Positions 37,667-46,999 of a stretch of DNA of 64,000 bases are shown here, piece after piece (the stretch's first letter is position 1; each line of letters begins with the position of its first letter). Source of the DNA: JANQPA01 sp964628385 (GTDB lineage Bacteria > Bacteroidota > Bacteroidia > Chitinophagales > Saprospiraceae); assembly GCA_964628385.1 (NCBI GenBank), contig CAZVOD010000012.1:1-64000 (forward strand), read 5' to 3'. The notes below the pieces were generated by a model that searched no databases, had not been told where the DNA came from, and saw only the letters and a list, made by a program, of their open reading frames with translations. A program made the position numbers and the translations under genes.

Positions 37667-39490
37667 TTATTCCCATCCGAAATTCTGCGTCAAATTCGGG
37701 TTGATGATTACCTGAGTAGATGGAATAGGACGATAGTAGTATTTAGGTTCAATAAATGTTCCTCTTTCATTGATGGTTTGTACATTTCCACTTGTACCGT
37801 TTTCCAGGTATACACCACCATCACCGTCTGGCAAGCTGGCTCTGTAGTAGATCAATTGTTTTCCTAACTCATTTACTTCTTTATTAGAACCAGCAGGAAT
37901 AGTTTCAGATACATCAATTAGGATAATATCTTCCACGCCATCACCGGTCAGGTCGTATTTACCAAGGTCTGAGAAATACAACCCTTGTGGCACTTGTTCT
38001 AACAATTTACCTGCTTTCCAACGCATAATATCATCGAAGCGATAACCTTCCATTGCCAGTTCTACACGACGTTCACGGCGGATTTCCAGCAGCTCTGCCC
38101 ATTGGCTGGTAGAGGCTTCGATACCGGGATAGCGAGCCTGCTGTACCGGATCAACCTTTGGCCCTATTGTCATCGCTGGCATGTTGACACGCGCTCTTAA
38201 TTCATTGATTGTCAAATCCAGATCAGCCTGTGTTAGTTCTTCCAGCTCTGCTCTTGCTTCTGCATAAATCAATAAAATCTCGGCGTAGCGAATTATAGGA
38301 TAATCTACTTCTCTGATAACAGCCGGATCAGTAGAGTTAACCCATCCTTTTACCTGGTGGTATCCTGAGAAGTTTTTGTTCAACTGCTGAATATATGGCT
38401 CACCAGCCTCTCCCTGAGCATAAGTCTCCACGCGATAAAGTATAAACCCGGGAGCAGCATACGTCTGAGACAAACGTGGATCGCGGTTTTCGAACTCCTC
38501 TACAAAAGTCTTCGTTTGGTACCCTTCCTGCTCGGTATAGAAAGAACCATCAGCCATCAAGTAAGACTGTAATAGGTCTTTGCTTGGGCAAGTTTCAAAG
38601 TTACCAAAGATGATAGTAGAGTTTCCGCTATTCTTAAGGTTATCAACCGAGATATTGGTGAAGATCACTTCCGGGTTGGAAGTCAAATCACCGGAAACAA
38701 ATAGATCGTAGTAATCAGATTCGGGATTTCCAGTGTTGTAGATGTTGAATTCACCGCTATTGATAATTTCCTCGGCTGTAGTTTTTGCCAGTTGGATATA
38801 GCTATCAGCTGTATTTTGAAGGTTCAACTCATCATGGTATTTTCTGTAGGTACCTTCGTACAAAGCCATACGGGCCAACTCTGACTTTACTAGCATTTGG
38901 TTTACAGCGCCTTCAGGCTGATCTGCGAATACATTTTCGGCCGCAAACTGTATGTCTTCAAAAATTCTATCCACCACGAAAGTACGTGGGTCACGATCTT
39001 TGAACAATGCTTCTTCATCGCCGGTCTCAATAACCTGATCATACCATGGTACATCTGAATAACGTTTTACCATACCCATATAATAACGAGCTCTGAAATA
39101 ACGAGCAACCCCTTCGTAGTGGGCCTTAACGTCATCAGCTACGTCAGCTTTATCAAAATTGTCAAGAAAGAAGTTAATGGTACGCAGCCTACCCCAATTC
39201 CAGCCTCCCTGGATAGTATTTGAAGAAGGGCTGGTAGTCATTATTGTCTTCAATTCTGTACTACCGGTATTTGCACAGTTGTCGGTTGTGCTATACCCAT
39301 CAGCAGTGTACATCCCTCCATTCGGGAAAGTGTACAAATTATTTACGTAAATAAATAAGTCTTCCTCGGTATTGAAAAAGTTTTCTCTACCGATTTGTGT
39401 TTCGGGGAAACGGTCTAGGAATTCATCATTACAAGAAGTAAAAATGGAAGCCGCCACCACGAGGAAAGAAAATAGAAATATATTTCTCAT
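37667..39490 (-). CDS. SusD/RagB family nutrient-binding outer-membrane lipoprotein
   Basis: 607 aa; lipoprotein signal ends SIFTSCND (Cys20). Family features are the N-terminal DEFLDRFPETQI, helical TPR-like core, ARYFRARYYMGMVKRYSDVPW, DYPIIRYAEILLIYAEARAE and ERRVELAMEGYRFDDIMRWK. SusD forms the lid over the SusC barrel and captures glycans or other oligomers. It lies 27 bp after susC. No glycoside hydrolase is adjacent; the next gene is the phosphatase. Confidence 0.96.
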   Translation of the reverse strand: MRNIFLFSFLVVAASIFTSCNDEFLDRFPETQIGRENFFNTEEDLFIYVNNLYTFPNGGMYTADGYSTTDNCANTGSTELKTIMTTSPSSNTIQGGWNWGRLRTINFFLDNFDKADVADDVKAHYEGVARYFRARYYMGMVKRYSDVPWYDQVIETGDEEALFKDRDPRTFVVDRIFEDIQFAAENVFADQPEGAVNQMLVKSELARMALYEGTYRKYHDELNLQNTADSYIQLAKTTAEEIINSGEFNIYNTGNPESDYYDLFVSGDLTSNPEVIFTNISVDNLKNSGNSTIIFGNFETCPSKDLLQSYLMADGSFYTEQEGYQTKTFVEEFENRDPRLSQTYAAPGFILYRVETYAQGEAGEPYIQQLNKNFSGYHQVKGWVNSTDPAVIREVDYPIIRYAEILLIYAEARAELEELTQADLDLTINELRARVNMPAMTIGPKVDPVQQARYPGIEASTSQWAELLEIRRERRVELAMEGYRFDDIMRWKAGKLLEQVPQGLYFSDLGKYDLTGDGVEDIILIDVSETIPAGSNKEVNELGKQLIYYRASLPDGDGGVYLENGTSGNVQTINERGTFIEPKYYYRPIPSTQVIINPNLTQNFGWE

Positions 39491-39517
39491 GATATAAGAT
39501 GTTTCTTGTTTGATAAA

Positions 39518-42500
39518 TTAGAATGTTAGGTTAATACCCGCTGCATAACGACGTTGGAATGGATAAGCATAACCAGAACCACTCTGACGAGATACGCCAT
39601 TTGCCGGATTGAACCTCACCTGTACGGCATCAGTAATTGATTCAGGATCGTAAAAATCTTTTACCCCAGACCATTCTGTTAGGTTTTCACCACTAATAAA
39701 TACTCTCAATCTTGCAATATTAACCTTCTGAGTTAAAGCCGCTGGAAGCGTGTAACCGATAGTGAGGTTTTTAACTCTCAAATAAGAAGCATCTAGCAAA
39801 TGGGCCGTCTGTGGAATAGCCAAACCTTTCGTCTGATCTACACGCTCTCCCAGGTTACGGTCAGCCAACCAGGCTTGTAGGTGTGGGAAAGAGGCATCCA
39901 GGTTTTGATCAGCCAATCCCTGATCAACATATGACTTGGAGTGCTTAGCTCTTTGTGCTTCACTGTCAGCATTAGCACGGTAGTAATCCAAAGTGTGCAC
40001 CTGCCCACCTTCGTACGGCTGCTGGTAGAATGACCAATATAGATAATCCTGTGGGTAGTAGTCTCTATCTCCTATCCCCTGTAAAAACAGGCTAAAGTCA
40101 AAGCCAGCCCAATCGAAGCCAACATTCAAACCAAAGTTAAATCTTGGCATAAAGTTACCGATGACTTTCAAATCTCCTGGATCGTCAACTGTCAATGAAC
40201 CTTTGTCTACTGCACCATCACCGTTTTGGTCAATAAACCTAGGCCATCCGGGTACGATAGAAATAGCGCCCCATGGAATCAAAGCGGTTTGATCTAAAGC
40301 AGCAATTTCCTCTTCGTTGGCAAGGTAGCCATCGCTTTCAAGTCCCCAAATTTCACCAATTTCCATTCCTTCATAAAACTGCGTTAGTCTTCTGTCTGGA
40401 TTATCAAATCTTGTAATAAACGTACGGCTGTCCGAAAGCACCCCTCTAATATTAAAGTTGAAAGGCTTACCTCCTACATTGAAGCTGTTTCTGTACTCCA
40501 AAGAAAGATCCCAGCCTTCGGTTTCCAAATCAGCTGCATTTTCGTTTGGCTCAGCTGCACCCAATACGTCTGGAAGGTCTCTACCCTGGGTCAACATGCC
40601 TTCTGTTGTTCTGCGGAAAACATCAAAATTTACCAGGAACCGATCTTCAAAAAGTCCTAAATCAATACCAAAATTAATGGTGTTCACATCTTCCCAGGTG
40701 TAGTTAGAAGAAACCAAAGAAGGTGGAAGAATGCGCTGTGGAATTTCACCACCAATAACAAAATTACCTGGTGTAGCAGTCAATGATGGAATATAACCGT
40801 AGTTGGAAGCAGCCTGATTACCCAAAGCACCGTAAGAAGTACGCAGCTTCAAGTAACTCACTGTATTTAGTACATTAGCAAAAAAAGGCTCTTTGTCCAC
40901 CCGCCATGCTAAAGAAGCAGATGGAAAGAATCCAAAGCGATTCTCTTCAGGGAAGCGAGAAGAACCGTCGTAACGACCGTTGAATTCAACGATATACTTA
41001 TCTTTGAAGATATAGTTGATTCTACCAAATACACCACGTACTGACCAATCTGCTACAGATTCAGAAACATCATCCTCACCTGTTGCCAGTGCTAAAGAAG
41101 GAAGGGCCGAAGAAATCAAACCTTCTCTTTGAGCTGCGAAGAATTCCTGACGGAAAAATTCCTGGTTAAAACCAGCAATTACCTGAATTTTGTGATCATT
41201 ACCAATGCTTTGGTCATAGGTACCATAAACGTTCAATACATCATAGCGATCAGAAGTATAACTTCTGTAAGCTCTGCTTTCACCCTGCTCGCGGATATCA
41301 CCAGGAGCGTAACCGATTAAGTAGGGTGTTCTGAACCATTCTCTGTTGGTATTTCCTCTTCTTACCGTAAATTCTGTATTGATTTTGAAAATATCTTTGA
41401 TCACTCTTGCTTCTGCAGAAATAGTAGTCTGGAAAGAGTTGTATCTGACTTCATCCTCTCCACCATTTTGCAATTGTGCCAACTCCCGGCCTACGTCATT
41501 GTTAGCAAAAGAACCATCAGGGTTCATATCCCATGAAATCGGATCAAGGTTGAAAAGCTCAAAAATGCTCAAATAAGATGGACGTTGAGTCAAGGTGTTA
41601 GAAAGGAAAGAGTTATTTCCGATGGTTAACCAGTCATTAACCTGGAAATTAACCTTTGCTCTCAAGTTGTATCTGTCAAAATAATCGTCAGCTACAGCAA
41701 GTGCACCATTTGTTCTATTGAAACCACCAGCAAGGTAATAATCAGCATTGTCAGATCTACCGCTAATGCTCAGGTTGTGATCCTGAGAGAAAGAATTTTC
41801 TCCCATGAAGTAGTCTACCCAATCTCTATTACCCATGTATTCCCATGGCCCGGTGCCGTTCACCTGCCTCACCGCTGGAGCACTTTCAGGATCATCAGAA
41901 CGCTGTCTGGCCCACTCGTAAGTCTCATCTGAGAAGTTCTGGTTATCCCATGGAGTGTTATCGGTAGAAGTTTCTTTTACCCTCAAGAAAATGTAAGGAT
42001 CAGTAGTTCTTTCGGATAAAACAGTGGGTGTACCAATAAACAAGTTATTGGAGTAATTTACGGTAACGCCTTCAGACATACCATTTTTGGTGGTAATCAA
42101 TACGACACCAAAGGCAGCTCTTGCACCATAAATAGCTGCAGCAGAAGCATCTTTCAATACTGAGACACTCGCTACGTTCTGTGGAGCAATACGGTTCAAC
42201 TCAATAGGATCAACGGGTACGTTGTCTACCAGGATCAAAGGTTCACCACCATTAATAGAGGTAAAACCACGAATGTTGAACGTTGCTGCCTGGTTAGGTG
42301 CACCTGAGTTAAAACCAATATTCAAGTTAGGCGCAGCACCCTGTAAGCCCTGAGCTAGGTTGTTGATTGGTCTTGATTCCAGTTGTTCCGTATTGATTAC
42401 GTCAACAGCACCAGAAAGATTAGCTTTCTTGGCTACACCGTAGCCTACGACTACTACCTCTTCCAAAGCAGCAGCATCTTCGTTCATTACAAAATCAATA

Positions 42501-42805
42501 GTTGTTCTTCCATTGATAGCTACCTCAGCAGTTTTGTAACCGATGAAAGAAAAAATCAATACTTCAGCCTCGTCAGATACTGTCAAAGTATATTTACCGT
42601 CAATGTCAGTAGCAGTACCACCTGTTCCTCCTTTCACAGTAACGGTAGCTCCGATCAATGGCTCACCATCAACATCAGTTACTGTACCGGAAATAGTTTT
42701 GTCGAAAGCATTGTTTGCTGCCAATGTGTCAATACTACCTAATAGTAGCATAGCAGCAAGCACCAGGAAAGACTTCACCATGTTCAGTCTCAAAAACTGT
42801 TTCAT
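39518..42805 (-). CDS. SusC/RagA family TonB-linked outer-membrane transporter
   Basis: 1095 aa. Signal peptide, CarboxypepD_reg-like domain (KTISGTVTDVDGEPLIGATV), the TonB-box-type segment EEVVVVGYG (about 120), plug domain (about 130-240; VASVSVLKDASAAAIYGARA) and a 22-stranded barrel ending GYAYPFQRRYAAGINLTF. It imports bound ligands with its SusD partner encoded directly downstream. The 555-bp region upstream (42806-43361) separates it from the divergent TetR gene. No anti-sigma interacting STN domain is present. Confidence 0.97.
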   Translation of the reverse strand: MKQFLRLNMVKSFLVLAAMLLLGSIDTLAANNAFDKTISGTVTDVDGEPLIGATVTVKGGTGGTATDIDGKYTLTVSDEAEVLIFSFIGYKTAEVAINGRTTIDFVMNEDAAALEEVVVVGYGVAKKANLSGAVDVINTEQLESRPINNLAQGLQGAAPNLNIGFNSGAPNQAATFNIRGFTSINGGEPLILVDNVPVDPIELNRIAPQNVASVSVLKDASAAAIYGARAAFGVVLITTKNGMSEGVTVNYSNNLFIGTPTVLSERTTDPYIFLRVKETSTDNTPWDNQNFSDETYEWARQRSDDPESAPAVRQVNGTGPWEYMGNRDWVDYFMGENSFSQDHNLSISGRSDNADYYLAGGFNRTNGALAVADDYFDRYNLRAKVNFQVNDWLTIGNNSFLSNTLTQRPSYLSIFELFNLDPISWDMNPDGSFANNDVGRELAQLQNGGEDEVRYNSFQTTISAEARVIKDIFKINTEFTVRRGNTNREWFRTPYLIGYAPGDIREQGESRAYRSYTSDRYDVLNVYGTYDQSIGNDHKIQVIAGFNQEFFRQEFFAAQREGLISSALPSLALATGEDDVSESVADWSVRGVFGRINYIFKDKYIVEFNGRYDGSSRFPEENRFGFFPSASLAWRVDKEPFFANVLNTVSYLKLRTSYGALGNQAASNYGYIPSLTATPGNFVIGGEIPQRILPPSLVSSNYTWEDVNTINFGIDLGLFEDRFLVNFDVFRRTTEGMLTQGRDLPDVLGAAEPNENAADLETEGWDLSLEYRNSFNVGGKPFNFNIRGVLSDSRTFITRFDNPDRRLTQFYEGMEIGEIWGLESDGYLANEEEIAALDQTALIPWGAISIVPGWPRFIDQNGDGAVDKGSLTVDDPGDLKVIGNFMPRFNFGLNVGFDWAGFDFSLFLQGIGDRDYYPQDYLYWSFYQQPYEGGQVHTLDYYRANADSEAQRAKHSKSYVDQGLADQNLDASFPHLQAWLADRNLGERVDQTKGLAIPQTAHLLDASYLRVKNLTIGYTLPAALTQKVNIARLRVFISGENLTEWSGVKDFYDPESITDAVQVRFNPANGVSRQSGSGYAYPFQRRYAAGINLTF

Positions 42806-43297
42806 GCTAGTTAGAATTTTTGTTATTAAATACTAGTCGTTAAAATGTTGTTAAATACGTAGTCGGCTATATGATGATTTTTTTTTACCAATTTTAGTCA
42901 TAAACCTATGAAACCAGCCAGCTTAATGCTAAACATGTCAATTATTTGACTTCACTTTTAGCCTTAACAAATATAAGTTGGTTCATATTTTCGGTAATCC
43001 TGCCCCCAATTAAGTTTGCGTTAATGGATTATTAAGCTTTTGAAACTTCAAAAATACAGTCATACTACATCTGTTACTTTTAGTCTGGCAACCGGATAAT
43101 TTCATCTATTTCAATTATCCGATAGCACAGCGTGTTAAAAAATAAGCACAACTATTCCCCTATGCCGTAGAACAAGCGCTACAAGCGTCTTTAACAGCAT
43201 TTTCCCTGGGAGTTGGCTTTCTTGTGATATAGAAATATTTATATATTTTTTTATAATTGCCTTATAAATCGTTTGATTAATTTTGACAACTCAAATT

Positions 43298-43327
43298 AAG
43301 TAAATTGAATAACCATTCAATTTACTT
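43298..43327. promoter_or_regulatory. palindromic operator candidate upstream of tetR-like gene
   Basis: Perfect 13-bp inverted repeat: AAGTAAATTGAAT (43298-43310), spacer AACC, ATTCAATTTACTT (43315-43327). It ends 34 bp before the TetR-family ATG. Its size and symmetry are those of TetR-family operators, so autoregulation is likely. The remaining 42806-43297 shows only A/T-rich promoter-like sequence. Confidence 0.7.
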
Positions 43328-43361
43328 TTAAGGTTAAAAAATCATTAATTCTATATCTGGA

Positions 43362-43961
43362 ATGGGAAGGAAAAACCTAAGTACCCAACGACGCCGTGAA
43401 ATTATCGATACCTTTTGCGAGGTAGCAGAAGAATTGGGAGTAGAGCGGACTTCACTGGGCAGATTAGCTAAAAAAATGGATATCAATGTAAGCTTAATTT
43501 CTCATTATTTTGGATCCAAAGAAGAACTCCTAATTGCTGTTTGTGAGCACATTATGCAACGGTATTCCTTCATTTTCTGCGACTTTGATGACAGTCGGCC
43601 TATTGACAAGGCAACTTTAACAGACCTTATAGATAATCTTTTTTCCAGAAGTTGGCATACGCTGATAGATGACAGCATCTTTTATGGGTTTTACGCTATG
43701 GTATATCGATATCCGGTTGTCAAACAGGAATACAGAAAACTACATCGCAGCCTGCACGACCAGCTGAAAGACATTTTGGATAATGCCAGGACCCACGGCA
43801 TAATTGAGGTAGAAGACCCATTTGAAGCGGCAGTAGATATTTTCATTATTTTAGATGGCTGGTACTACCAAATGGGCATGATCGATGATGAGCAATTTGT
43901 GGAAAAAAGACTACTGAGTAGTAAATCTCTTGTTTATAGGATATTAAGGTTCAAAAATTGA
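43362..43961 (+). CDS. TetR/AcrR family transcriptional regulator
   Basis: 199 aa. N-terminal HTH at about 10-57: REIIDTFCEVAEELGVERTS, then LGRLAKKMDINVSLISHYFGSKEELL, the last being the recognition helix and its signature. The all-helical C-terminal ligand domain is unassigned. It is divergent from susC 556 bp away and preceded by a strong palindrome. Its 3' end overlaps the convergent CBU_0592-like gene by 18 bp. It may repress itself, and possibly the SusC unit, but no second operator copy was found near susC. Confidence 0.9.
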   Translation: MGRKNLSTQRRREIIDTFCEVAEELGVERTSLGRLAKKMDINVSLISHYFGSKEELLIAVCEHIMQRYSFIFCDFDDSRPIDKATLTDLIDNLFSRSWHTLIDDSIFYGFYAMVYRYPVVKQEYRKLHRSLHDQLKDILDNARTHGIIEVEDPFEAAVDIFIILDGWYYQMGMIDDEQFVEKRLLSSKSLVYRILRFKN

Positions 43962-44225
43962 TATTTCGCTCTGTGGTTCTTTTTTTCTATTTTCTCTGGA
44001 TATTTTAAATATCATAAAAACAGCCATGGCAGCCCACAGACTGTTGACTACAATATTGGGAAAATCATTAAGTGAAGCTCCATTAATGATAAGGCAACCC
44101 CCCCCCAGTGCGTTCAAAATATGGTAAGCATTTTTTTGAGCCGACAAGGTACCTCTAACCAAGAGAAAGTAGGCCAAGATATAAAGTATACTACCAATCC
44201 AACCAATGTAAAAGACTATTGACAT
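43944..44225 (-). CDS. CBU_0592-family small membrane protein
   Basis: About 93 aa from the ATG at 44223-44225 (MSIVFYIGWIG); an in-frame start at 44252 adds nine residues. Three hydrophobic helices: GWIGSILYILAYFLLV, LNALGGGCLIINGASL and VVNSLWAAMAVFMIFK. The pattern matches the CBU_0592 family, for which no function is established. It converges on and overlaps the tetR-like 3' end. Confidence 0.72.
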   Translation of the reverse strand: MSIVFYIGWIGSILYILAYFLLVRGTLSAQKNAYHILNALGGGCLIINGASLNDFPNIVVNSLWAAMAVFMIFKISRENRKKEPQSEISIFEP

Positions 44226-44424
44226 CGCAAATTTTTTCCCAAAAATAATCAAATTTCTCCGGTATTCGCACGAATGAGTATGAACAAAACTTTACTGAAA
44301 TTGCTAATTTATGGATGCTACAACTTAAGGAACAAACAGGTGTTAGTCAATAATCCAGTTGGAAGCTTGTTATGGCAACTTGTTTCTTCCGTTCTATTAA
44401 CCTGCTCTACAATCAAAAAAATAC

Positions 44425-44718
44425 ATGGAAAACGTTCAAGTACAGCATTATCCTGACCGAAGGCGGTTTGAGATTCTTGTAGGCACCCATCTAGCAGTTT
44501 TGGAATATCTTCAGCCGGGAGGCCGTATAATTTTCACTCATACTGAAGCACCTAAAGCCTTAGAGGGGCAGGGATTGGATTCCAAATTGGCTCAAACAGG
44601 CCTAGAATATGCCAAGAGTAAATCATTAAGAGTTATGCCGTTATGTCCATTTGTGGCAGAATATATCCGCAGGCATCCAGAGTATCGACCTCTGGTACTT
44701 GAGGGCTTCAACCTATAA
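44425..44718 (+). CDS. GNAT-type N-acetyltransferase (YjdJ-like)
   Basis: 97 aa, single small GNAT domain. It has beta strands RRFEILVGTHLAVLEYLQPGGRIIFTHTEAPKALEGQGLDSKL, with the acetyl-CoA loop in the G-Q-G-L segment, and the usual RVMPLCPFVAEYIRRHPEY C terminus. The substrate is unknown. It is 40 bp upstream of the MATE gene. Confidence 0.88.
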   Translation: MENVQVQHYPDRRRFEILVGTHLAVLEYLQPGGRIIFTHTEAPKALEGQGLDSKLAQTGLEYAKSKSLRVMPLCPFVAEYIRRHPEYRPLVLEGFNL

Positions 44719-44758
44719 ATGGCAAGTATTGATAATTCAGAAAATTTAGAATAGAGAA

Positions 44759-46138
44759 ATGAACAGATCGGAAAAGTTGGGAAATTCTCCAGTAGGTAAA
44801 TTATTATTTCAGCAGGCAGCGCCCGCCTCTGTGGGTTTCCTGATTCTATCCATTTATGGTATTGTAGATACAATTTTTGTGGGTAGATATGTCGGCTCTT
44901 TGGCCATTGCTGCAATTGCTGTTGTTCTACCTATTACTTTCCTGATCTCGTCTATTGGTATGGCTATTGGAGTGGGCGGAGCTTCGGTTATATCAAGAGC
45001 CCTGGGCTCTGACGACGGGGATAAGGCTCTGCTAACCTTTGGAAACCAGGCGGCGCTTACGCTTTTATTGTCTACCAGCATTGTCGCTTTAGGGTTTTAT
45101 TTTGCCGATGAGATACTATTTGTCTTTGGTGGTCGGGGTGATATTCTGGAGCCTGCCAAAGCCTACTTTACGATTTTGTTGTATTCTGTGCCCTTTTTAG
45201 CGTGGGCCATGATGTCCAATAATGTTATACGTTCAGAAGGCGCTTCAAAGATCGCCATGTTCACGCTTATTGTTCCGGCGGTAATGAACATGATACTTGA
45301 CCCAATATTTATTGTTTGGTTTGAGTGGGGAATAGAAGGCGCGGCCTGGGCGACTTCTATTGCCTATATGTGTAGTGCTTCTTTCACGCTGTGGTATTTC
45401 TTGAGTGGCCGCTCAGAGTTGCTATTAAAACTTACCAATTTCAAGCTTGACTTCAAAATTGTAAAAGAAATAGGCGCCATTGGCGGAGTAACCTTGGCCC
45501 GGCAAGGTACGATTAGCCTTTTATCCATAGTACTCAATAATTTTTTGGTTACTATCGGTGGGGACATTGCCCTTTCTGCATACGGTATTATTAATCGGGT
45601 GATGATGTTTGCCAATTTTCCGGTACTTGGCGTAACACAAGGCTTTTTACCGATAGTAGGCTATAACTATGGTGCGCAGAATTACAGCCGGGTAAAATCT
45701 GTGATTGGCACAGCTATACGGTCGGGTACATTTATTGCCTTTGGCATATTTGCCTGTATTATGATATTTTCGGATGCGATTGTCAGCATCTTTTCCAGTG
45801 AACAGGAATTGATTGACCTGACGGCCCCTGCCCTGAGGAAAGTTTTTTTGGCAACGCCCCTCATTACGATTCAACTGATTGGCTCTGCTTATTTTCAGGC
45901 CATTGGAAAGGCAGTTCCGGCGTTATTGTTGACGCTTACAAAGCAAGGGTTTTTCCTTATTCCTATCGTCTTAATCCTACCTCAATTTTTTGGCCTGGAA
46001 GGTATTTGGTATGCCTTCCCCATCGCTGATGTGATGGCAGCGGGCATCACCTACTGGTATCTGCAAAGAGAACTCAAAAGGGCTATCGACAAAAAACAAG
46101 ACGAAGCTATAAAACAGAAGGCGATTGCAGCGGAGTAG
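44759..46138 (+). CDS. MATE family efflux transporter
   Basis: 459 aa with about twelve helices and MATE-type repeats: LLFQQAAPASVGFLILSIYG, VDTIFVGRYVG at the N-terminal bundle, and the equivalent GFLPIVGYNYGAQNYSRVK in the C-terminal bundle. It exports cationic or organic compounds using an ion gradient; the substrate is not predictable. Probably cotranscribed with the GNAT gene. Confidence 0.95.
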   Translation: MNRSEKLGNSPVGKLLFQQAAPASVGFLILSIYGIVDTIFVGRYVGSLAIAAIAVVLPITFLISSIGMAIGVGGASVISRALGSDDGDKALLTFGNQAALTLLLSTSIVALGFYFADEILFVFGGRGDILEPAKAYFTILLYSVPFLAWAMMSNNVIRSEGASKIAMFTLIVPAVMNMILDPIFIVWFEWGIEGAAWATSIAYMCSASFTLWYFLSGRSELLLKLTNFKLDFKIVKEIGAIGGVTLARQGTISLLSIVLNNFLVTIGGDIALSAYGIINRVMMFANFPVLGVTQGFLPIVGYNYGAQNYSRVKSVIGTAIRSGTFIAFGIFACIMIFSDAIVSIFSSEQELIDLTAPALRKVFLATPLITIQLIGSAYFQAIGKAVPALLLTLTKQGFFLIPIVLILPQFFGLEGIWYAFPIADVMAAGITYWYLQRELKRAIDKKQDEAIKQKAIAAE

Positions 46139-46174
46139 GCAATTACTGGAGTCTGTGGCTGATAAGTGCCTCAT

Positions 46175-46407
46175 CCTCAAACATGTCATATTTAAATATG
46201 TCATTTGTAGAAGTACTACCGAGAGCATATCGCTAATTTATTCAAAATCAATTTTTTACGACCTTTTTTCAGACACGTCATTTTTAAGAATGACATGTCT
46301 GAAAAATCGTACATGACATGTCTAGACATGACATGTCTTGAGGGAGTATCATTAGACTCCACCCCACTTTCATTATAATATCACCAATTGCAGTACACTC
46401 CAATCAT
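46175..46407. repeat. GACATGTC palindrome element, copy 2 (family 2)
   Basis: Opposite orientation to the 20.4-kb copy. On the plus strand it runs from CCTCAAACATGTC (46175) through a hairpin CAGACACGTCATT / AATGACATGTCTG to ACATGACATGTCTAGACATG and GACATGTCTTGAGG (ends 46343), then on to GTACACTCCA (about 46403). GACATGTC occurs at 46292, 46315 and 46330. The rest of the 46139-46999 gap holds a hairpin terminator, a partial family 1 repeat and no gene that I can support. Confidence 0.75.
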
Positions 46408-46599
46408 ACCAAGGCTCATTTTACTTGTTGTTGAGCCCACACTTTTCCTCTCCTTACCCACATTTGCAACATATTTATACCAAACTGAAAGACCACTTTT
46501 CAAAGAAAAACTTCGATATCAGGCTATTTTTTCTACGTATTTTTTGAAAATGTCCGACTTTGCAAGATTTTGCAAGGTTTTTTTGCCATTTATATTTTA

Positions 46600-46690
46600 A
46601 GAATATATTAACTTTACATTAAGGCTTTAAAATCACGTTCGATTTTTAGGAGGGGCTCCCACAGGGGAGCTTCTCTTTTATTTTTCCGCC
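46600..46690 (+). ncRNA. possible short transcript ending in a terminator
   Basis: A promoter-like A/T tract (TATATTAACTTTAC near 46607-46620) is followed after about 35 nt by a G/C hairpin: GAGGGGCTCCC (46650-46660), loop ACAG, GGGAGCTTCTC (46665-46675), then TTTTATTTTT. No ORF lies between. It may be a small RNA gene, or the terminator may belong to the MATE unit. Confidence 0.3.
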
Positions 46691-46800
46691 CTAATATTAC
46701 TCCAAAAACATCTTCTTTCTCACAAATAGCCATGATAATTTCCCATTCAACTTCGTTCTATTTAAGGAACTCAAAATGGGGTTGTACCGAAAGATGCATA

Positions 46801-46822
46801 GGCTTGTTTCACAGGTATTAAA
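46801..46822 (+). repeat. family 1 palindromic repeat, short remnant C
   Basis: GGCTTGTTTCACAGG and TATTAAA match one end of the family 1 element with two changes; the rest is not recognisable. Confidence 0.4.
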
Positions 46823-46999
46823 CCAGATGCACTACGTGACTAACTATAACATTGCATCTCTAAAAACCTGGCCGTTGGGATACCCACAATTTATCCTAAT
46901 GGAGTAAGGTTTCTGTTTTCCAATCGTGCTCTTTGACACAATACCCAGAATAGAGAGCCAAACTGGAATCTAATAAAATTTTTATCTAAATATTCTTAA

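Noticed and set aside
43025..43297. Second operator for the TetR regulator near susC
   Set aside because: No other copy or half-copy of the AAATTGAAT palindrome was found in the gap, so control of susC by this regulator is not supported.
44274..44456. 60-codon open frame before the GNAT gene
   Set aside because: No family pattern or ribosome binding site, and it overlaps the GNAT start in another frame; most likely chance.
46388..46600. 70-codon open frame in the gap after the MATE gene
   Set aside because: A/T-rich, no start signal, overlaps the end of the family 2 repeat; no support as a gene.
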